This document shows positions 1 through 8,807 of a DNA stretch of 35,564 nt, one piece after another. The stretch lies in contig JAJYLL010000049.1 in the NCBI GenBank assembly GCA_021787735.1, positions 1-35,564 on the forward strand, given 5' to 3'. Positions within the stretch are counted from its first letter, which is position 1; each line of letters starts with the position of its first letter. The stretch comes from Acidobacteriota bacterium. Its GTDB lineage: Bacteria; Acidobacteriota; Terriglobia; UBA7540. The notes below the pieces were generated by a model. That model was not told where the DNA came from. It saw only the letters and a program-made list of their open reading frames with translations, and searched no databases. The translations under genes and the position numbers were made by a program.

Positions 1-87
1 ATGTTCGGTCGTGCCGGCACGAAGCCACTGTTGCAATGCGCTCTCTTCGCCGGGCGAAAGGGTAATGACTACTGCGTGTTTGCTCAT
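1..87 (-). CDS. IS630-type transposase, N-terminal 29 residues (cut by window edge)
   Basis: Only the N-terminus is present. The ATG is at 85-87 on the minus strand and the frame stays open to base 1. The peptide begins MSKHAVVITLSPGEESALQQ and continues WLRAGTTEH. The pattern 'TLSPxExxxLxxWLRxxTTxxRL' is typical of the first helix of the helix-turn-helix DNA-binding region of IS630/Tc1-mariner transposases. No DDE catalytic residue can be seen because the rest is outside the window. The call rests on about 29 residues, so another helix-turn-helix protein is possible. No clear Shine-Dalgarno sequence precedes the start. Confidence 0.55.
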   Translation of the reverse strand, partial: MSKHAVVITLSPGEESALQQWLRAGTTEH

Positions 88-133
88 CGCAGCATCCTAA
101 TATATACCGCTTACTATCGCAACTAAGTACTAG
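1..133 (-). mobile_element. Left-edge fragment of an IS630-type insertion sequence
   Basis: The first 87 bases encode, on the minus strand, the start of a transposase-like protein, and about 45 noncoding bases follow before a TAGCTAG sequence at 131-137. IS630 elements are known to insert at TA, often inside CTAG, and to carry a short noncoding end before the transposase start. The layout fits one end of such an element with its border near 129-135. The other end lies outside the window, so neither the terminal inverted repeat nor the TA duplication can be confirmed. The border is inferred. Confidence 0.45.
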
Positions 134-1099
134 CTAGGCCCTGCCGGGATCGGGCTGTCTGGCATCGCGCTTGATCCAGCGGTAGGCGGCAACGGAGTTT
201 TTCCAGAAAAACTTTTCGGACGCATTCCTGCCTTTGCCAAGGAAATACTGTCGAACCAAAGCAAGTTCCTGGGGGAATTTTTCAATGTGGTCGCTGTTGG
301 GCCAATCGCTGCCGTAAATCAAGCGGTCTTCGCCAAAGATATCCCACAGCCGGTCAAACGTGAGCTTATAGAAATCGCGATCCTGCACCAGCCGGCCGTT
401 AACCCGCCGCAGCACCTCCGAAACCTTCACATAGACCTGCGGCCGTTTCTCGAGCTCGTGAAGATTTGCTGCGAGGTCTTTCTTCAATTTCGGGTCTGCC
501 AGCTCCTTCATTTGCGGCAGGTGGTCGATCACCACTCGCAGGTTGGGAACCCGGTCCGTCAGCCGGACGACTGCAGCAATCAATTCCGGATCGGGATTGG
601 CGGTATCCATTTCAAGGCCGGCCTGAGCAAGCTCTTTGAGACCATGAACGAAATCGGGATTCCCAAGCTGCAGGCTTATGTTTCGGCCCCACAAATTGCC
701 GGAGCGAATGCCGCGGAACAGCGGATTGCGGTGGAATCGCTCCAGTTGCTTCCGGAAGTCAGGCTTTTCAGGCTCCAGGTCGCCGACCGTCCCGACAATC
801 ACGGGAGCTTTGGCTGCGACATCCAGTACCCACTGGTTGTCCTCCAGCCAGGGGCTGCATTCCACTTCAATCGCACCCACAACGCCCAAGCCCTGCGTCA
901 GTCTCATGTAGCGCTCCGGCAGAGCGGGCTTTGAGAGTTTGGCGTCATTTTTCGGGGGCCATGGAATACCTTGCGGCCGCCTCGGGTCGAACAGGTGAAT
1001 ATGCGTGTCAATAATCGGGATGGGCGCGCTCCTGGCGCTCACATCCGTGCCCACGGCAGCAAGGGCTGCCGCCACTCCCAGAAAGGTTCTACGATTCAT
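134..1099 (-). CDS. Tat-exported amidohydrolase-2 family metal-dependent hydrolase
   Basis: This 321-residue protein belongs to the TIM-barrel amidohydrolase-2 family, which includes lactonases and decarboxylases. The N-terminus carries a twin-arginine signal (NRRTFLG followed by an alanine-rich segment, residues about 2-22), so it probably folds with its metal in the cytoplasm and is exported. The metal-binding HxH motif appears at the start of the mature domain (IIDTHIHLFDP). A later VIDHLPQ strand supplies another likely ligand, and IYGSDWPNSD near the C-terminus carries the conserved aspartate. The substrate cannot be read from the sequence; sugar lactones or aromatic acids are typical for the family. 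It lies downstream of, and in the same direction as, the TonB-dependent receptor, 237 bases away, so it may process an imported ligand. The stop codon lies inside a CTAG that abuts the putative insertion element, so the last few residues may be altered. Confidence 0.8.
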   Translation of the reverse strand: MNRRTFLGVAAALAAVGTDVSARSAPIPIIDTHIHLFDPRRPQGIPWPPKNDAKLSKPALPERYMRLTQGLGVVGAIEVECSPWLEDNQWVLDVAAKAPVIVGTVGDLEPEKPDFRKQLERFHRNPLFRGIRSGNLWGRNISLQLGNPDFVHGLKELAQAGLEMDTANPDPELIAAVVRLTDRVPNLRVVIDHLPQMKELADPKLKKDLAANLHELEKRPQVYVKVSEVLRRVNGRLVQDRDFYKLTFDRLWDIFGEDRLIYGSDWPNSDHIEKFPQELALVRQYFLGKGRNASEKFFWKNSVAAYRWIKRDARQPDPGRA

Positions 1100-1289
1100 G
1101 GGCGGTATTCTAACTCAACCTGATGCCGGCTGCGTTGCATATCCGGGGCGGCAGACACAAGAGCATCTCTTTCGATCGGGAACTTTTTTGTGGGGCACAT
1201 TGTGCGGGAAACAAGATCGCTGCTGGCGGGCAGTCCTGGAAAATGCGTAAAGACAAGTGGCGGGCGCGCGCAGCTGTGCGGTCGCGCCC

Positions 1290-1316
1290 CTTGCGGGCCT
1301 TTCCATATCCCGCAAG
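1290..1316 (-). terminator. Stem-loop downstream of the TonB receptor gene
   Basis: An 8-base perfect inverted repeat (CTTGCGGG at 1290-1297, CCCGCAAG at 1309-1316) with an 11-base loop lies about 20 bases after the receptor stop codon. No T-run follows on the minus strand, so it is not a classical intrinsic terminator. It could stabilise the mRNA end or act with Rho. The rest of the 1100-1336 gap shows nothing else recognisable. Confidence 0.35.
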
Positions 1317-1336
1317 AGGCGTTATACCGCGACGGG

Positions 1337-4300
1337 TTAGAAGTACAACTTCAGAGCAAACTGAATGTTGCGTTCACCCTGTGAGCTGAGGACCTGGCCG
1401 AACTGGGCGCTGGTCACGCTGCGGTTCGGAGCCAGGAACACCGGAGTGTTCGTAAAGTTGAGGAACTCACTGCGGAACTGGAGGTACGTTGACTCTGTGA
1501 AATGGAAGTTTTTCATCACTCCCAAATCCCAGCCAGCTAATCCTGGACCGCGCACCGTCCCGTTAGCGCAAGTGCCAAAGGTTCCAACGGGCGCCTGCGC
1601 GAAGGATCCGGTGCTGAACCAGGTAGTACCAGGTCCGACCCCGTAGGAATAGGTGGCAGGTGCGATGCAGTTTGCCTTGGCGCCACGGCTCTTGGTCCCC
1701 GAGTTGTCAGGGCCTGTAATAGTAATCGGGTAGCCCGTGTGAGCGGTAATGATGCCCGACAGTTCCCATCCGCCCAGGATGCCGTTCGCCACAGGGCTCC
1801 AGTCGGTGCCGAATGTCTTCCCGGATCCAAACGGCAACTGGTAGGTGTACGATGTGACGAAGGCATGGGTGTCGTCAAAGTAGGCAGGACCCCACTCTGA
1901 CGCCTTGTTGTAGAGGTTCTGGAAGTAAGCCGAATTCGATGCGGCCTGTCCGCCACCCTGCCCGTAATAGCCGATGGCATCCGTCATCGTCTTCGAGTAG
2001 GTGTAGGACACCTGCACCTGCAGCCCGTGCGTCATGCGCTTGGTCAGACTGGCCTGCAAGGCGTCATAACGCTGGTTGCCGTTCGATTCCGTCCCGGAAA
2101 TCTGGCCGATCTCGTAGTAGAGCGTGGGGTCCCCGGCCAGATACGGGCTACCACAGGGAGCGGTTGCGTTGGACGGGCAACCAGCTTCGCCGGGCAGACG
2201 CCTCTGGAAGTAAGGCATCGGAACCATCAGGTGCGTTCCGTGCTGGCCGACGTAAGCCAGAGAAACCAGCGTCTGAGCGGGAAGTTGGTGCTCGATGCTG
2301 ATGTTCCACTGTTGAGTCATGTTCGGCCGCACGTTCGGGTCCCACAGCCGAATGTTGGTGTTAACGTATGGATTGACTGGGGCAGCCAGCACTGAAAGCC
2401 CATCGCTCGAGGTTGAGGACGGGAAGAAGAGCGATGTGCCCGTGGTGTAGTCGTTCTCGAATTCGGAGTTGTAGGGGGGATTCAAAGGAAGCCGAAGGTT
2501 GGTACCGGTGCCTTCCAGGAACGACGAAATCGTGTAGGCGCCCCGTACCACAGTGTTCTTGCTGAAACCCGGCGTCCAGGCAAAGCCGAACCGCGGCTCC
2601 CAGTCCTTCCAGTAATTGTTGTATAGCGCTCTGCAATTGCTGTAAGGACAGTTGCCCTTCCCGGCAAAGTATTCGATGCCGGTAAACGGCCCGAAATTCG
2701 CCTGCCGGTTGTAAACCTCGGTCCAGGGCTGGTTGTACTGCCAGCGCAGGCCGAGGTTGAGAGTCAGGTCGTCCCGGATGCGCCAGTTGTCCTGAACATA
2801 GGGAGCATACATCCAACTGCGATGCCCCCAGGTTCCGGCGCTGACGCCCAGTCCCACCACGCCGGGCAGTCCCAGCAGGAAGTCCGCCTCCGAGAATCCC
2901 TTGGAAGAACCAGTGGCTCCCGGCACCGGCCCGCTGGTGTATTGTCCCGTGTAGTTCATCAGACCGTACTTTCCGTTGTTGCCTGCGTAGTAAGTGTTGA
3001 CCTGATAGCGCAAGGCCTGGAAACCCATGTGCAGTACGTGGCGGCCCTTCGTGAGGATGACGTCGACCGTCGGCTCAATCGTCGTGTCAGCAAACAACTG
3101 CTCGCTGTCCGAACTCCCAATGCTGTTGGCAAGGCCGTTGGTGAAATTCAGGCCCAACAGGCCGGGACCATGAACATTGGCATCGGCAATGCCGATCTTC
3201 TCGCCGAAATTGCCTAGCGCTGAGTTGACAGAACCGTTGTGCAGGTAGATCCGGTTCAAACCGATCCTGGCATCCATCACCATTGTGGGACTGAAGGTGT
3301 GCGTCCAGTCGATGACCGCACCGTGGAAGGGCGATTCATTGAAGCTCTGGCCGTAGAGCTGGAACGAATTCGTGCCGGGAATCGTCTGGAATCCCTGAGA
3401 ATAGCGTCCCCAGATGTGGTTGCTCTCATTGACGACATAATCGATCTTGACGTCGCCCTGATCGTTGTTGGTCTGGCTGCTGCTGGTGTTGTAGGCGTTG
3501 AACTGGAGACCGGAATTTATCGGGTTAAGGTACAGCCCGGACGCGAAAAGATTGGTCGCCACAGGGGAGATCATGCTCGCTGGGATCATGTTGTTTGCAG
3601 TAAGGCCTGTGTTGGCCGTGTCGAACGGTAATCGAGGAGCGGCCCCCGGGACTGCCGGCGACGCGCACGATCCTGCGAACGAAGCGCAAGGATTGTAAAG
3701 CTGGATGCCTTTCTCGCTCAGCAATTGCGAGAAATCACCGTTCCTTTCGGCGAGAGTCATGACGGTGATCGAGGTGGTGACCGGCGGGTTGTCAAGCCGA
3801 TTGCCCTGATAGTCGGCAAAGAAGAACAATTTGTCCTTCATGATGGGGCCGCCAATCGTGCCGCCAAATGTGTTCCAGCGCAGCCCGGGCTTTTTCAGTC
3901 CCTGGTAATTTCGCTGCCAGTTGTTGGCGTTGAGTTTGTCGTTGCGGAGGAACTCAAACACATCGCCGTGGTACTGGTTGGTGCCCGATTTGATCGTTGT
4001 GCTGATAATCCCGCCCTGAAATTGGCCATACTGGGCCGGAGCGTTGCTCGTGATAACGTCAAACTCCGCAATGGCATCCGGGCTCGGCTGATAGGACGTG
4101 AGATTGTCTGAGGTCTGGTTGTTGTCAATGCCGTCCAGCAGGAAGTTGTTGGCTTCTTCGCGGTTGCCGTTGACATAAGGTCTGCCGCCTCCGCCCGTCC
4201 GCTGGCCGTTTGTGAAAGAGCTTGGGTTCACGGTGGTCACGCCGGGTGCCAGCAACGTCAACTGAATGAAGTTGCGCGTTGCCAGCGGCAGGTTGACATT

Positions 4301-4768
4301 GAAGTTCGAATTGGTGACAAAGCCCCTCTGCATGGTATCGGTCTGAAGCAAGGGCGGAGCACCCGTGACCTCCACAGTCGTCGTCGTCGCGCCGACCTTC
4401 AATTCGAAGTCTATGCGTGCGACCTGGTTCATTTGCAGATCAAAAGCTGGCCTGGTGCTGGTGGCAAAGCCGCTGGCGGTTACTTTAACGGTGTAAGTCC
4501 CAGCCGGCAGCCGAGGCAGGTTGTAAACACCAGCAGAATTGGTTGTGGTCGGCCACGCCGTTCCGCGGACTGTGTCAGTGGCCGTTACAGTAGCGCCTGG
4601 CACTGCGGCGTGCGAGGGATCGGTGACAGTGCCTGTAATACCTCCTGTAACTTCCTGGGCAACGAGCATTCTTACGCCCAGAGTGAACATCACGATCGCA
4701 ATACCCGTAACAGAGAGCCTGAACAGACTGCGCAAAATGCGGCTCCTTGGGATACGCATTGCTGCCAT
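1337..4768 (-). CDS. Oar-like TonB-dependent outer membrane receptor with carboxypeptidase-regulatory domain
   Basis: This 1143-residue outer membrane protein probably imports oligosaccharides or other large ligands. It starts with a basic segment and a signal peptide ending near residue 38. Next comes a carboxypeptidase-regulatory-like beta-sandwich at about 40-130, recognisable by GxVTDPSHAAVPGATVTAT and by GVYNLPRLPAGTYTVKVTA. A plug domain follows at about 130-260 (NLPLATRNFIQLTLLAPGV; NNFLLDGIDNNQTSD). A long beta-barrel region rich in Asn, Tyr and aromatic girdle residues ends in a C-terminal Phe, the usual outer-membrane assembly signal. This architecture is greatly expanded in acidobacteria. 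A good Shine-Dalgarno (AAAGGAG) lies seven bases before the chosen ATG. A second in-frame ATG is three codons further in. The upstream gap is long and AT-rich, with an operator-like palindrome about 50 bases before the start. The ligand is unknown; neighbouring glycosidases suggest carbohydrate. Confidence 0.88.
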   Translation of the reverse strand: MAAMRIPRSRILRSLFRLSVTGIAIVMFTLGVRMLVAQEVTGGITGTVTDPSHAAVPGATVTATDTVRGTAWPTTTNSAGVYNLPRLPAGTYTVKVTASGFATSTRPAFDLQMNQVARIDFELKVGATTTTVEVTGAPPLLQTDTMQRGFVTNSNFNVNLPLATRNFIQLTLLAPGVTTVNPSSFTNGQRTGGGGRPYVNGNREEANNFLLDGIDNNQTSDNLTSYQPSPDAIAEFDVITSNAPAQYGQFQGGIISTTIKSGTNQYHGDVFEFLRNDKLNANNWQRNYQGLKKPGLRWNTFGGTIGGPIMKDKLFFFADYQGNRLDNPPVTTSITVMTLAERNGDFSQLLSEKGIQLYNPCASFAGSCASPAVPGAAPRLPFDTANTGLTANNMIPASMISPVATNLFASGLYLNPINSGLQFNAYNTSSSQTNNDQGDVKIDYVVNESNHIWGRYSQGFQTIPGTNSFQLYGQSFNESPFHGAVIDWTHTFSPTMVMDARIGLNRIYLHNGSVNSALGNFGEKIGIADANVHGPGLLGLNFTNGLANSIGSSDSEQLFADTTIEPTVDVILTKGRHVLHMGFQALRYQVNTYYAGNNGKYGLMNYTGQYTSGPVPGATGSSKGFSEADFLLGLPGVVGLGVSAGTWGHRSWMYAPYVQDNWRIRDDLTLNLGLRWQYNQPWTEVYNRQANFGPFTGIEYFAGKGNCPYSNCRALYNNYWKDWEPRFGFAWTPGFSKNTVVRGAYTISSFLEGTGTNLRLPLNPPYNSEFENDYTTGTSLFFPSSTSSDGLSVLAAPVNPYVNTNIRLWDPNVRPNMTQQWNISIEHQLPAQTLVSLAYVGQHGTHLMVPMPYFQRRLPGEAGCPSNATAPCGSPYLAGDPTLYYEIGQISGTESNGNQRYDALQASLTKRMTHGLQVQVSYTYSKTMTDAIGYYGQGGGQAASNSAYFQNLYNKASEWGPAYFDDTHAFVTSYTYQLPFGSGKTFGTDWSPVANGILGGWELSGIITAHTGYPITITGPDNSGTKSRGAKANCIAPATYSYGVGPGTTWFSTGSFAQAPVGTFGTCANGTVRGPGLAGWDLGVMKNFHFTESTYLQFRSEFLNFTNTPVFLAPNRSVTSAQFGQVLSSQGERNIQFALKLYF

Positions 4769-5589
4769 AGTTTCACTCCTTTGTTTGGTGAGTTGCCCTT
4801 GACCCTTTTTGTGACAATGGCCGTGACGGCCAAGACTTCAGGAGTAGAAAAAACGAGGTATTTCTGCACCAATACGAGAAGTAATCAGCAGCAAGTCGTT
4901 ACAATAAGCAGCGCGGTCACGATTCCGCGCAAAACCTTCACTCGTGACCGCCCCCACGGTTCCTACAGGTTTATTAAAGCGTATAGCCTTATCCCCATTT
5001 TCAATCTCAACTCAGAAGGATGTCAATGGTTTTTTTGCATTAAAAGGCATAAGCAAAATGGCGTCCTGTACCTAATATTAAAATACTACCTTGTGCATTT
5101 ATTCACAGGAAGAGTCGGGAACCGTAAACTAAAGATTTCAAAGGCCAGCCAGCCCCTTGCAGGCCGGCGAACCCTCCGGCGGGCAACAAAATGCATCCTT
5201 GGATCCAAGTTTTGTGAGGGCAATGGCAACGATCCAAAATGCTGCGCAGGAAGGGAAAGACCGCCTGTTTTAATCACAGGTCTTGCGTTACGGGAATCCA
5301 GTGTTCCCGGTGTTCTTTCTGTTCTGCCGGTAGCACAGCAGATTCCCTTCTGGCGTTGCCGGAGCCGACGCCCCTGATTGTTTCGTTGGGTCTCTTTGGC
5401 TGCCCTCGGATGCGCGGAAGCCTTTTTCCTGAAGCTTCCTGTGGCCGCATGATAGAATTGCGGCCTTGCCCAAATGGCCTCCGCAGGTGTAAAAATGACC
5501 CCTGAACCAGAATCGAGAAATTCGTCTCTCGCTGCTTGTTCAGTCGGAACAATTGCAAAATCGACACGGGAGACAAAGAACGGTAATTT
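4769..5589. other. 821-base intergenic region between divergent genes
   Basis: This gap separates the minus-strand receptor from the plus-strand SIS gene and must hold the promoters of both. It is clearly more AT-rich than the flanking genes, most strongly around 4970-5110, where runs of A and T and TAATATTAAAATA-like sequence occur. A 15-base palindrome lies at 4818-4832. Open frames here have no family resemblance and no good ribosome binding site, so no gene is called. Confidence 0.6.
4818..4832. promoter_or_regulatory. Palindrome upstream of TonB receptor, possible operator
   Basis: TGGCCGT and ACGGCCA form perfect 7-base arms around one central base, 50 bases upstream of the receptor ATG. 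The position in the probable 5' leader would suit a repressor operator or an mRNA hairpin. No regulator family is recognised from the sequence. Confidence 0.25.
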
Positions 5590-6345
5590 ATGTCATCCAA
5601 AAACTACTTTTCGCGAATCAATGAAATCGTCAAACAAATTGAGCAGACCCAGCAGCCGGCCATCGAAAAGGCGGCGGCGGCCATGGCGGAATCGATCCGG
5701 TCGGACGGACTGGTTTACATGTTCGGCAGCGGCCACTCGGTGATTCCTGTTCTGGATATCTTTCCGCGCTACGGCAGCTTTGTAGGTTTCTGCCCGATAT
5801 ACGACCCCCGGCTGATGTGGTTTAACGTGGTGGGGCCGGGCGGCGCGCGCGAATTGCTTTGGCTCGAGCGCGAAGAGGGCTATGCCAAAAACATTCTGGC
5901 CAGCTATTCGCTCGAACCGCGTGATTCCATCATTGTCTTTTCGCACGGAGGGCTGAACGCCGCACCGATAGAAGTGGCGCTTGAAGCCAAAAACCGCGGC
6001 CTGACAGTGGTCACGGTGTCATCTCATCAGAATTATCGCCAGGCAGCTGCCACTCATTCCAGCGGCAAAAAGCTTTCAGATATTGCAGACGTGGCCATCG
6101 ACAACTGCGTGCCGCCGGAAGATGCACTGGTAGAAGCGGAAGGGATCCCTGAGAGGTTTGCAGCCGGATCAACCGTGGCGGCCGTAACAATCGCCATGGC
6201 GCTGGTGGCTGAAGTTGGCTCGCTGCTGGTGAAGAGCGGACATAAGCCACCCACTTTTGTTTCACCCAACGTCGGGCTCGAATCTGACCACAACCAGCGC
6301 GTCTTCGTGGAGTTCGCCCGGCGTGTTTCGAAGCGCGTCCCGTGA
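5590..6345 (+). CDS. SIS-domain sugar isomerase-like protein (UPF0309 type)
   Basis: A 251-residue cytoplasmic protein of the phosphosugar-binding SIS fold, closest in layout to the UPF0309 group (about 245-250 residues). Residues about 35-215 form the SIS domain. The phosphosugar-binding loop appears as VYMFGSGHSVIP, followed by the conserved acidic/aromatic stretch YDPRLMWF and the second SIS strand-loop IIVFSHGGLNAAPIEVA. The C-terminal helix carries ESDHNQR, where SIS proteins often place a catalytic Glu/His. The reaction is unknown; isomerisation or etherase chemistry on amino-sugar phosphates is plausible. The ROK protein and two glycosidases nearby fit sugar catabolism. The Shine-Dalgarno sequence is weak. 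The GH42 gene follows 81 bases later with its own strong ribosome binding site. Confidence 0.75.
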   Translation: MSSKNYFSRINEIVKQIEQTQQPAIEKAAAAMAESIRSDGLVYMFGSGHSVIPVLDIFPRYGSFVGFCPIYDPRLMWFNVVGPGGARELLWLEREEGYAKNILASYSLEPRDSIIVFSHGGLNAAPIEVALEAKNRGLTVVTVSSHQNYRQAAATHSSGKKLSDIADVAIDNCVPPEDALVEAEGIPERFAAGSTVAAVTIAMALVAEVGSLLVKSGHKPPTFVSPNVGLESDHNQRVFVEFARRVSKRVP

Positions 6346-6426
6346 GGGATTTCGGAAGCCGCGCTCGCTTCAGGCCACAAATATCGAAGCCCCCGCTTCG
6401 TGCAACTTGAAGGAGGCTCGCTCAAG

Positions 6427-8733
6427 ATGAGGATCACTAAAACGAAACTCGGCTGGTACGGAATTCTTGGCGCTCTAATGGCCCTTGGCCTTGGGTGGGG
6501 TGTGGCAAGCCGCGGCGCACCCCAGGCCGCTACATCTTCAAAGCCGTTCTTCCCGGTGGCCGTGTGGTACGGAGGCGGCAAAGCGCGGGCTCCCATGCTG
6601 GAACCAGTCGATGCATCAAGCGCCGAACTCTGGGGCAAGGACCTCGACCAAATCAAGGCCGTCGGCTTCAATACCGTCAAGTGTTGGGTGGACTGGGCCA
6701 CCGCCGAACCCAAGCCCGGTCAGTTTGATTTCCAGAATCTCAATCTGCTGATGCGGCTTGCGCAGGAACGCGGCCTGCGGGTGATCGTGCAGATTTACAC
6801 GGATTCCGCGCCGGACTGGGTGGGCCAGCGCTATCCGGACGCCCGGTTCATTGACCGCTCGGGAGCAGTGATCGATTCGCAGGCGGCGCCCGGCTTTTGC
6901 ATTGACGACGAAGCCGTGCGCAACGAGATCGTAAAATTCATCGAGGCGCTTTCGCAGGACGCCAACCGCTACCCTGCCCTTTATGGCTGGGACGTGTGGA
7001 GCGAGCCGCATCTGGTGAACTGGGCGGGGTTTGATTATCTTAAGAACCCCGAGTTCTGCTACTGCCGTTACACGCAGGAGCGTTTCCGTGAATGGCTGCG
7101 GGCAAAATACAAGACGCTGGCCGCGCTGAACAAAGCGTGGTACCGCGGATTCACAAGCTGGGAAGACGTGACGCCGCCGCGCTTTTCAACCATCCTCTCC
7201 TTCACCGACTATCTAGACTGGCGGGCGTTTATCACGGACAAACTGGCAGCGGACCTGAAGACGCGCGTGGATGCCGTCCGCAGCGCCGACCACATTCACC
7301 CCATCACCAGCCACGCAGCCGTGCCGGGGATCTTCACCGATCCGCGCAACGGCTATGGCGAGCCGGACGACTTCCTGATGTCGGGCAACGCAGACTTCTT
7401 CGGCACGTCGCTCTATCCCAAACACGCCGAGTCGCGCAACCCATGGTCTTATGAGCATCTCGCCGCGGGGCTCGATTTTTCGCGCTCCGCCGGGCACAGT
7501 TACGGCAAGGGATTCTGGATCGGCGAATTGCAGGCCGGCCAGGGCGTCACCGGCATGCGCATCGCGCAGCCCGTCACCGGCCACGATGAAGCCTACTGGA
7601 TGTGGCAGGCCGTCTCACACGGCGCGCGCGAAATCGCCGTCTACGCCTGGTATCCAATGAACGCCGGCTACGAATCAAACGGCTACGGGCTGATCAACCT
7701 GGACGGCACGCTCACGCCGCGAGCGCGGGAGGCAGGCGCAACGGCCAAAGCCATCGCGCTGAACGCCGCTTCAATCAACAACGCCCAGCCCGCCCCCGCG
7801 CAGGTGGCCATCCTCTACAACCGGCTCTCTTACATGGTGGGCGGAACTGAGCCATCGCTCTCAACGCTCGGCAATGCGGAACGCGATTCGCTTGAAGGGT
7901 TGCACCGGGCGTTTCTAGAGGCCCAGATTCCCGTGGATTTTGTCAGCACTCAGGACGTGATCGACGGCCGCGTGAAGGCTTACAAGATTCTGTTCCTGCC
8001 CTACGCAGTAATGATTTCGCAGCAGGTCGCAGAGGGAGTAGAGCGTTACGTGGAGCAGGGCGGAACGGCCGTGGCAGGCGCACGCCTGGCCTGGAATAAC
8101 GCTCGCGGATTTGCCAGCGACGTGATTCCGGGTTTCGGCCTGTCGCAAGTGTTCGGCGCTCGCGAAAGGATGATTCGTCCGGTCAAGACCGCTCGGTTGC
8201 TTGTGGAAGCTTCGCCCTCCCTGCCGGGAATGAAGGCCGGAGAGGCCGTGCGCGGCGACAACTTTGAAGAAGAACTTGAGCCGCTCGCGGGCGCGCATGT
8301 TCTGGCGCACTTTGCAAACGGCCAGCCCGCGATGGTTGAAAAAACCTATGGCAAAGGGAAAGCCATACTGGCGGGAACGTTTCTGGCGCTTTCTTACGAG
8401 CGTGAACATGATCCGTCCACGGGACGACTGTTGCGATCACTCGCGCGGGCGGCAGGAGTTACACCGGACGTGACTGTTTCAGGCACAGGAACCACTGAAG
8501 TTGAAGTCCGACGGCTGGTCAGTCCTCATGAGCAAGTGGTCTTCGTTTTCAACCACGCTCAAAAACCCGCGAAGGCGGCCATATCGATTCGCGTGCCGTG
8601 GAACGTCCGCGAGGCGCGCGATATCGTCACCGATCGCCCGGTCACGTTCAAGGACGAGCACGGCAACGTCCTGCTGGATAAGAACTTGACCGGCGGCGAA
8701 ATTTGGGTAGTGAAATTGAGCGCGGCGGGATGA
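6427..8733 (+). CDS. Secreted GH42-type beta-galactosidase
   Basis: This start is preferred over an upstream in-frame ATG at 6400 because AGGAGG (6411-6416) lies ten bases before it; it gives a 768-residue protein. Residues about 1-36 form a signal peptide (basic start, hydrophobic core, Ala-rich cleavage region), so the enzyme acts in the periplasm or outside. The catalytic (beta/alpha)8 domain spans about 43-400. WDVWSEPH carries the probable acid/base Glu193, WIGELQAGQG carries the probable nucleophile Glu367, and the GH42-typical stretch CRYTQERFREWL is at 213-224. The canonical Asn before the acid/base is Ser here. A Rossmann-like trimerisation domain (about 435-660) and a C-terminal beta domain follow, as in the family. 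The likely substrates are beta-galactosides or arabinogalactan fragments. It may form a loose unit with the SIS gene upstream. Confidence 0.85.
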   Translation: MRITKTKLGWYGILGALMALGLGWGVASRGAPQAATSSKPFFPVAVWYGGGKARAPMLEPVDASSAELWGKDLDQIKAVGFNTVKCWVDWATAEPKPGQFDFQNLNLLMRLAQERGLRVIVQIYTDSAPDWVGQRYPDARFIDRSGAVIDSQAAPGFCIDDEAVRNEIVKFIEALSQDANRYPALYGWDVWSEPHLVNWAGFDYLKNPEFCYCRYTQERFREWLRAKYKTLAALNKAWYRGFTSWEDVTPPRFSTILSFTDYLDWRAFITDKLAADLKTRVDAVRSADHIHPITSHAAVPGIFTDPRNGYGEPDDFLMSGNADFFGTSLYPKHAESRNPWSYEHLAAGLDFSRSAGHSYGKGFWIGELQAGQGVTGMRIAQPVTGHDEAYWMWQAVSHGAREIAVYAWYPMNAGYESNGYGLINLDGTLTPRAREAGATAKAIALNAASINNAQPAPAQVAILYNRLSYMVGGTEPSLSTLGNAERDSLEGLHRAFLEAQIPVDFVSTQDVIDGRVKAYKILFLPYAVMISQQVAEGVERYVEQGGTAVAGARLAWNNARGFASDVIPGFGLSQVFGARERMIRPVKTARLLVEASPSLPGMKAGEAVRGDNFEEELEPLAGAHVLAHFANGQPAMVEKTYGKGKAILAGTFLALSYEREHDPSTGRLLRSLARAAGVTPDVTVSGTGTTEVEVRRLVSPHEQVVFVFNHAQKPAKAAISIRVPWNVREARDIVTDRPVTFKDEHGNVLLDKNLTGGEIWVVKLSAAG

Positions 8734-8752
8734 GTTGGGGCGTGCCCTCAAA

Positions 8753-8781
8753 TTGCACTGACGCCTGATGCGGTATATTTT
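8753..8781 (+). promoter_or_regulatory. Candidate sigma70-type promoter for the ABC exporter genes
   Basis: TTGCAC at 8753-8758 and TATTTT at 8776-8781 are separated by 17 bases, in the 74-base gap before the ABC transporter gene. They match the bacterial housekeeping pattern moderately. No transcript evidence is available. Confidence 0.35.
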
Positions 8782-8807
8782 GCTACAAATGGGGCGGTCA
8801 GTGGATT

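Noticed and set aside
287..934. A 215-codon open frame on the plus strand
   Set aside because: It lies entirely antisense to the amidohydrolase gene, has no ribosome binding site or family resemblance, and reflects third-position GC bias.
4433..5377. A 314-codon plus-strand frame reaching into the intergenic region
   Set aside because: Its first third is antisense to the receptor gene and the rest has low-complexity, family-less sequence with no good start; treated as chance.
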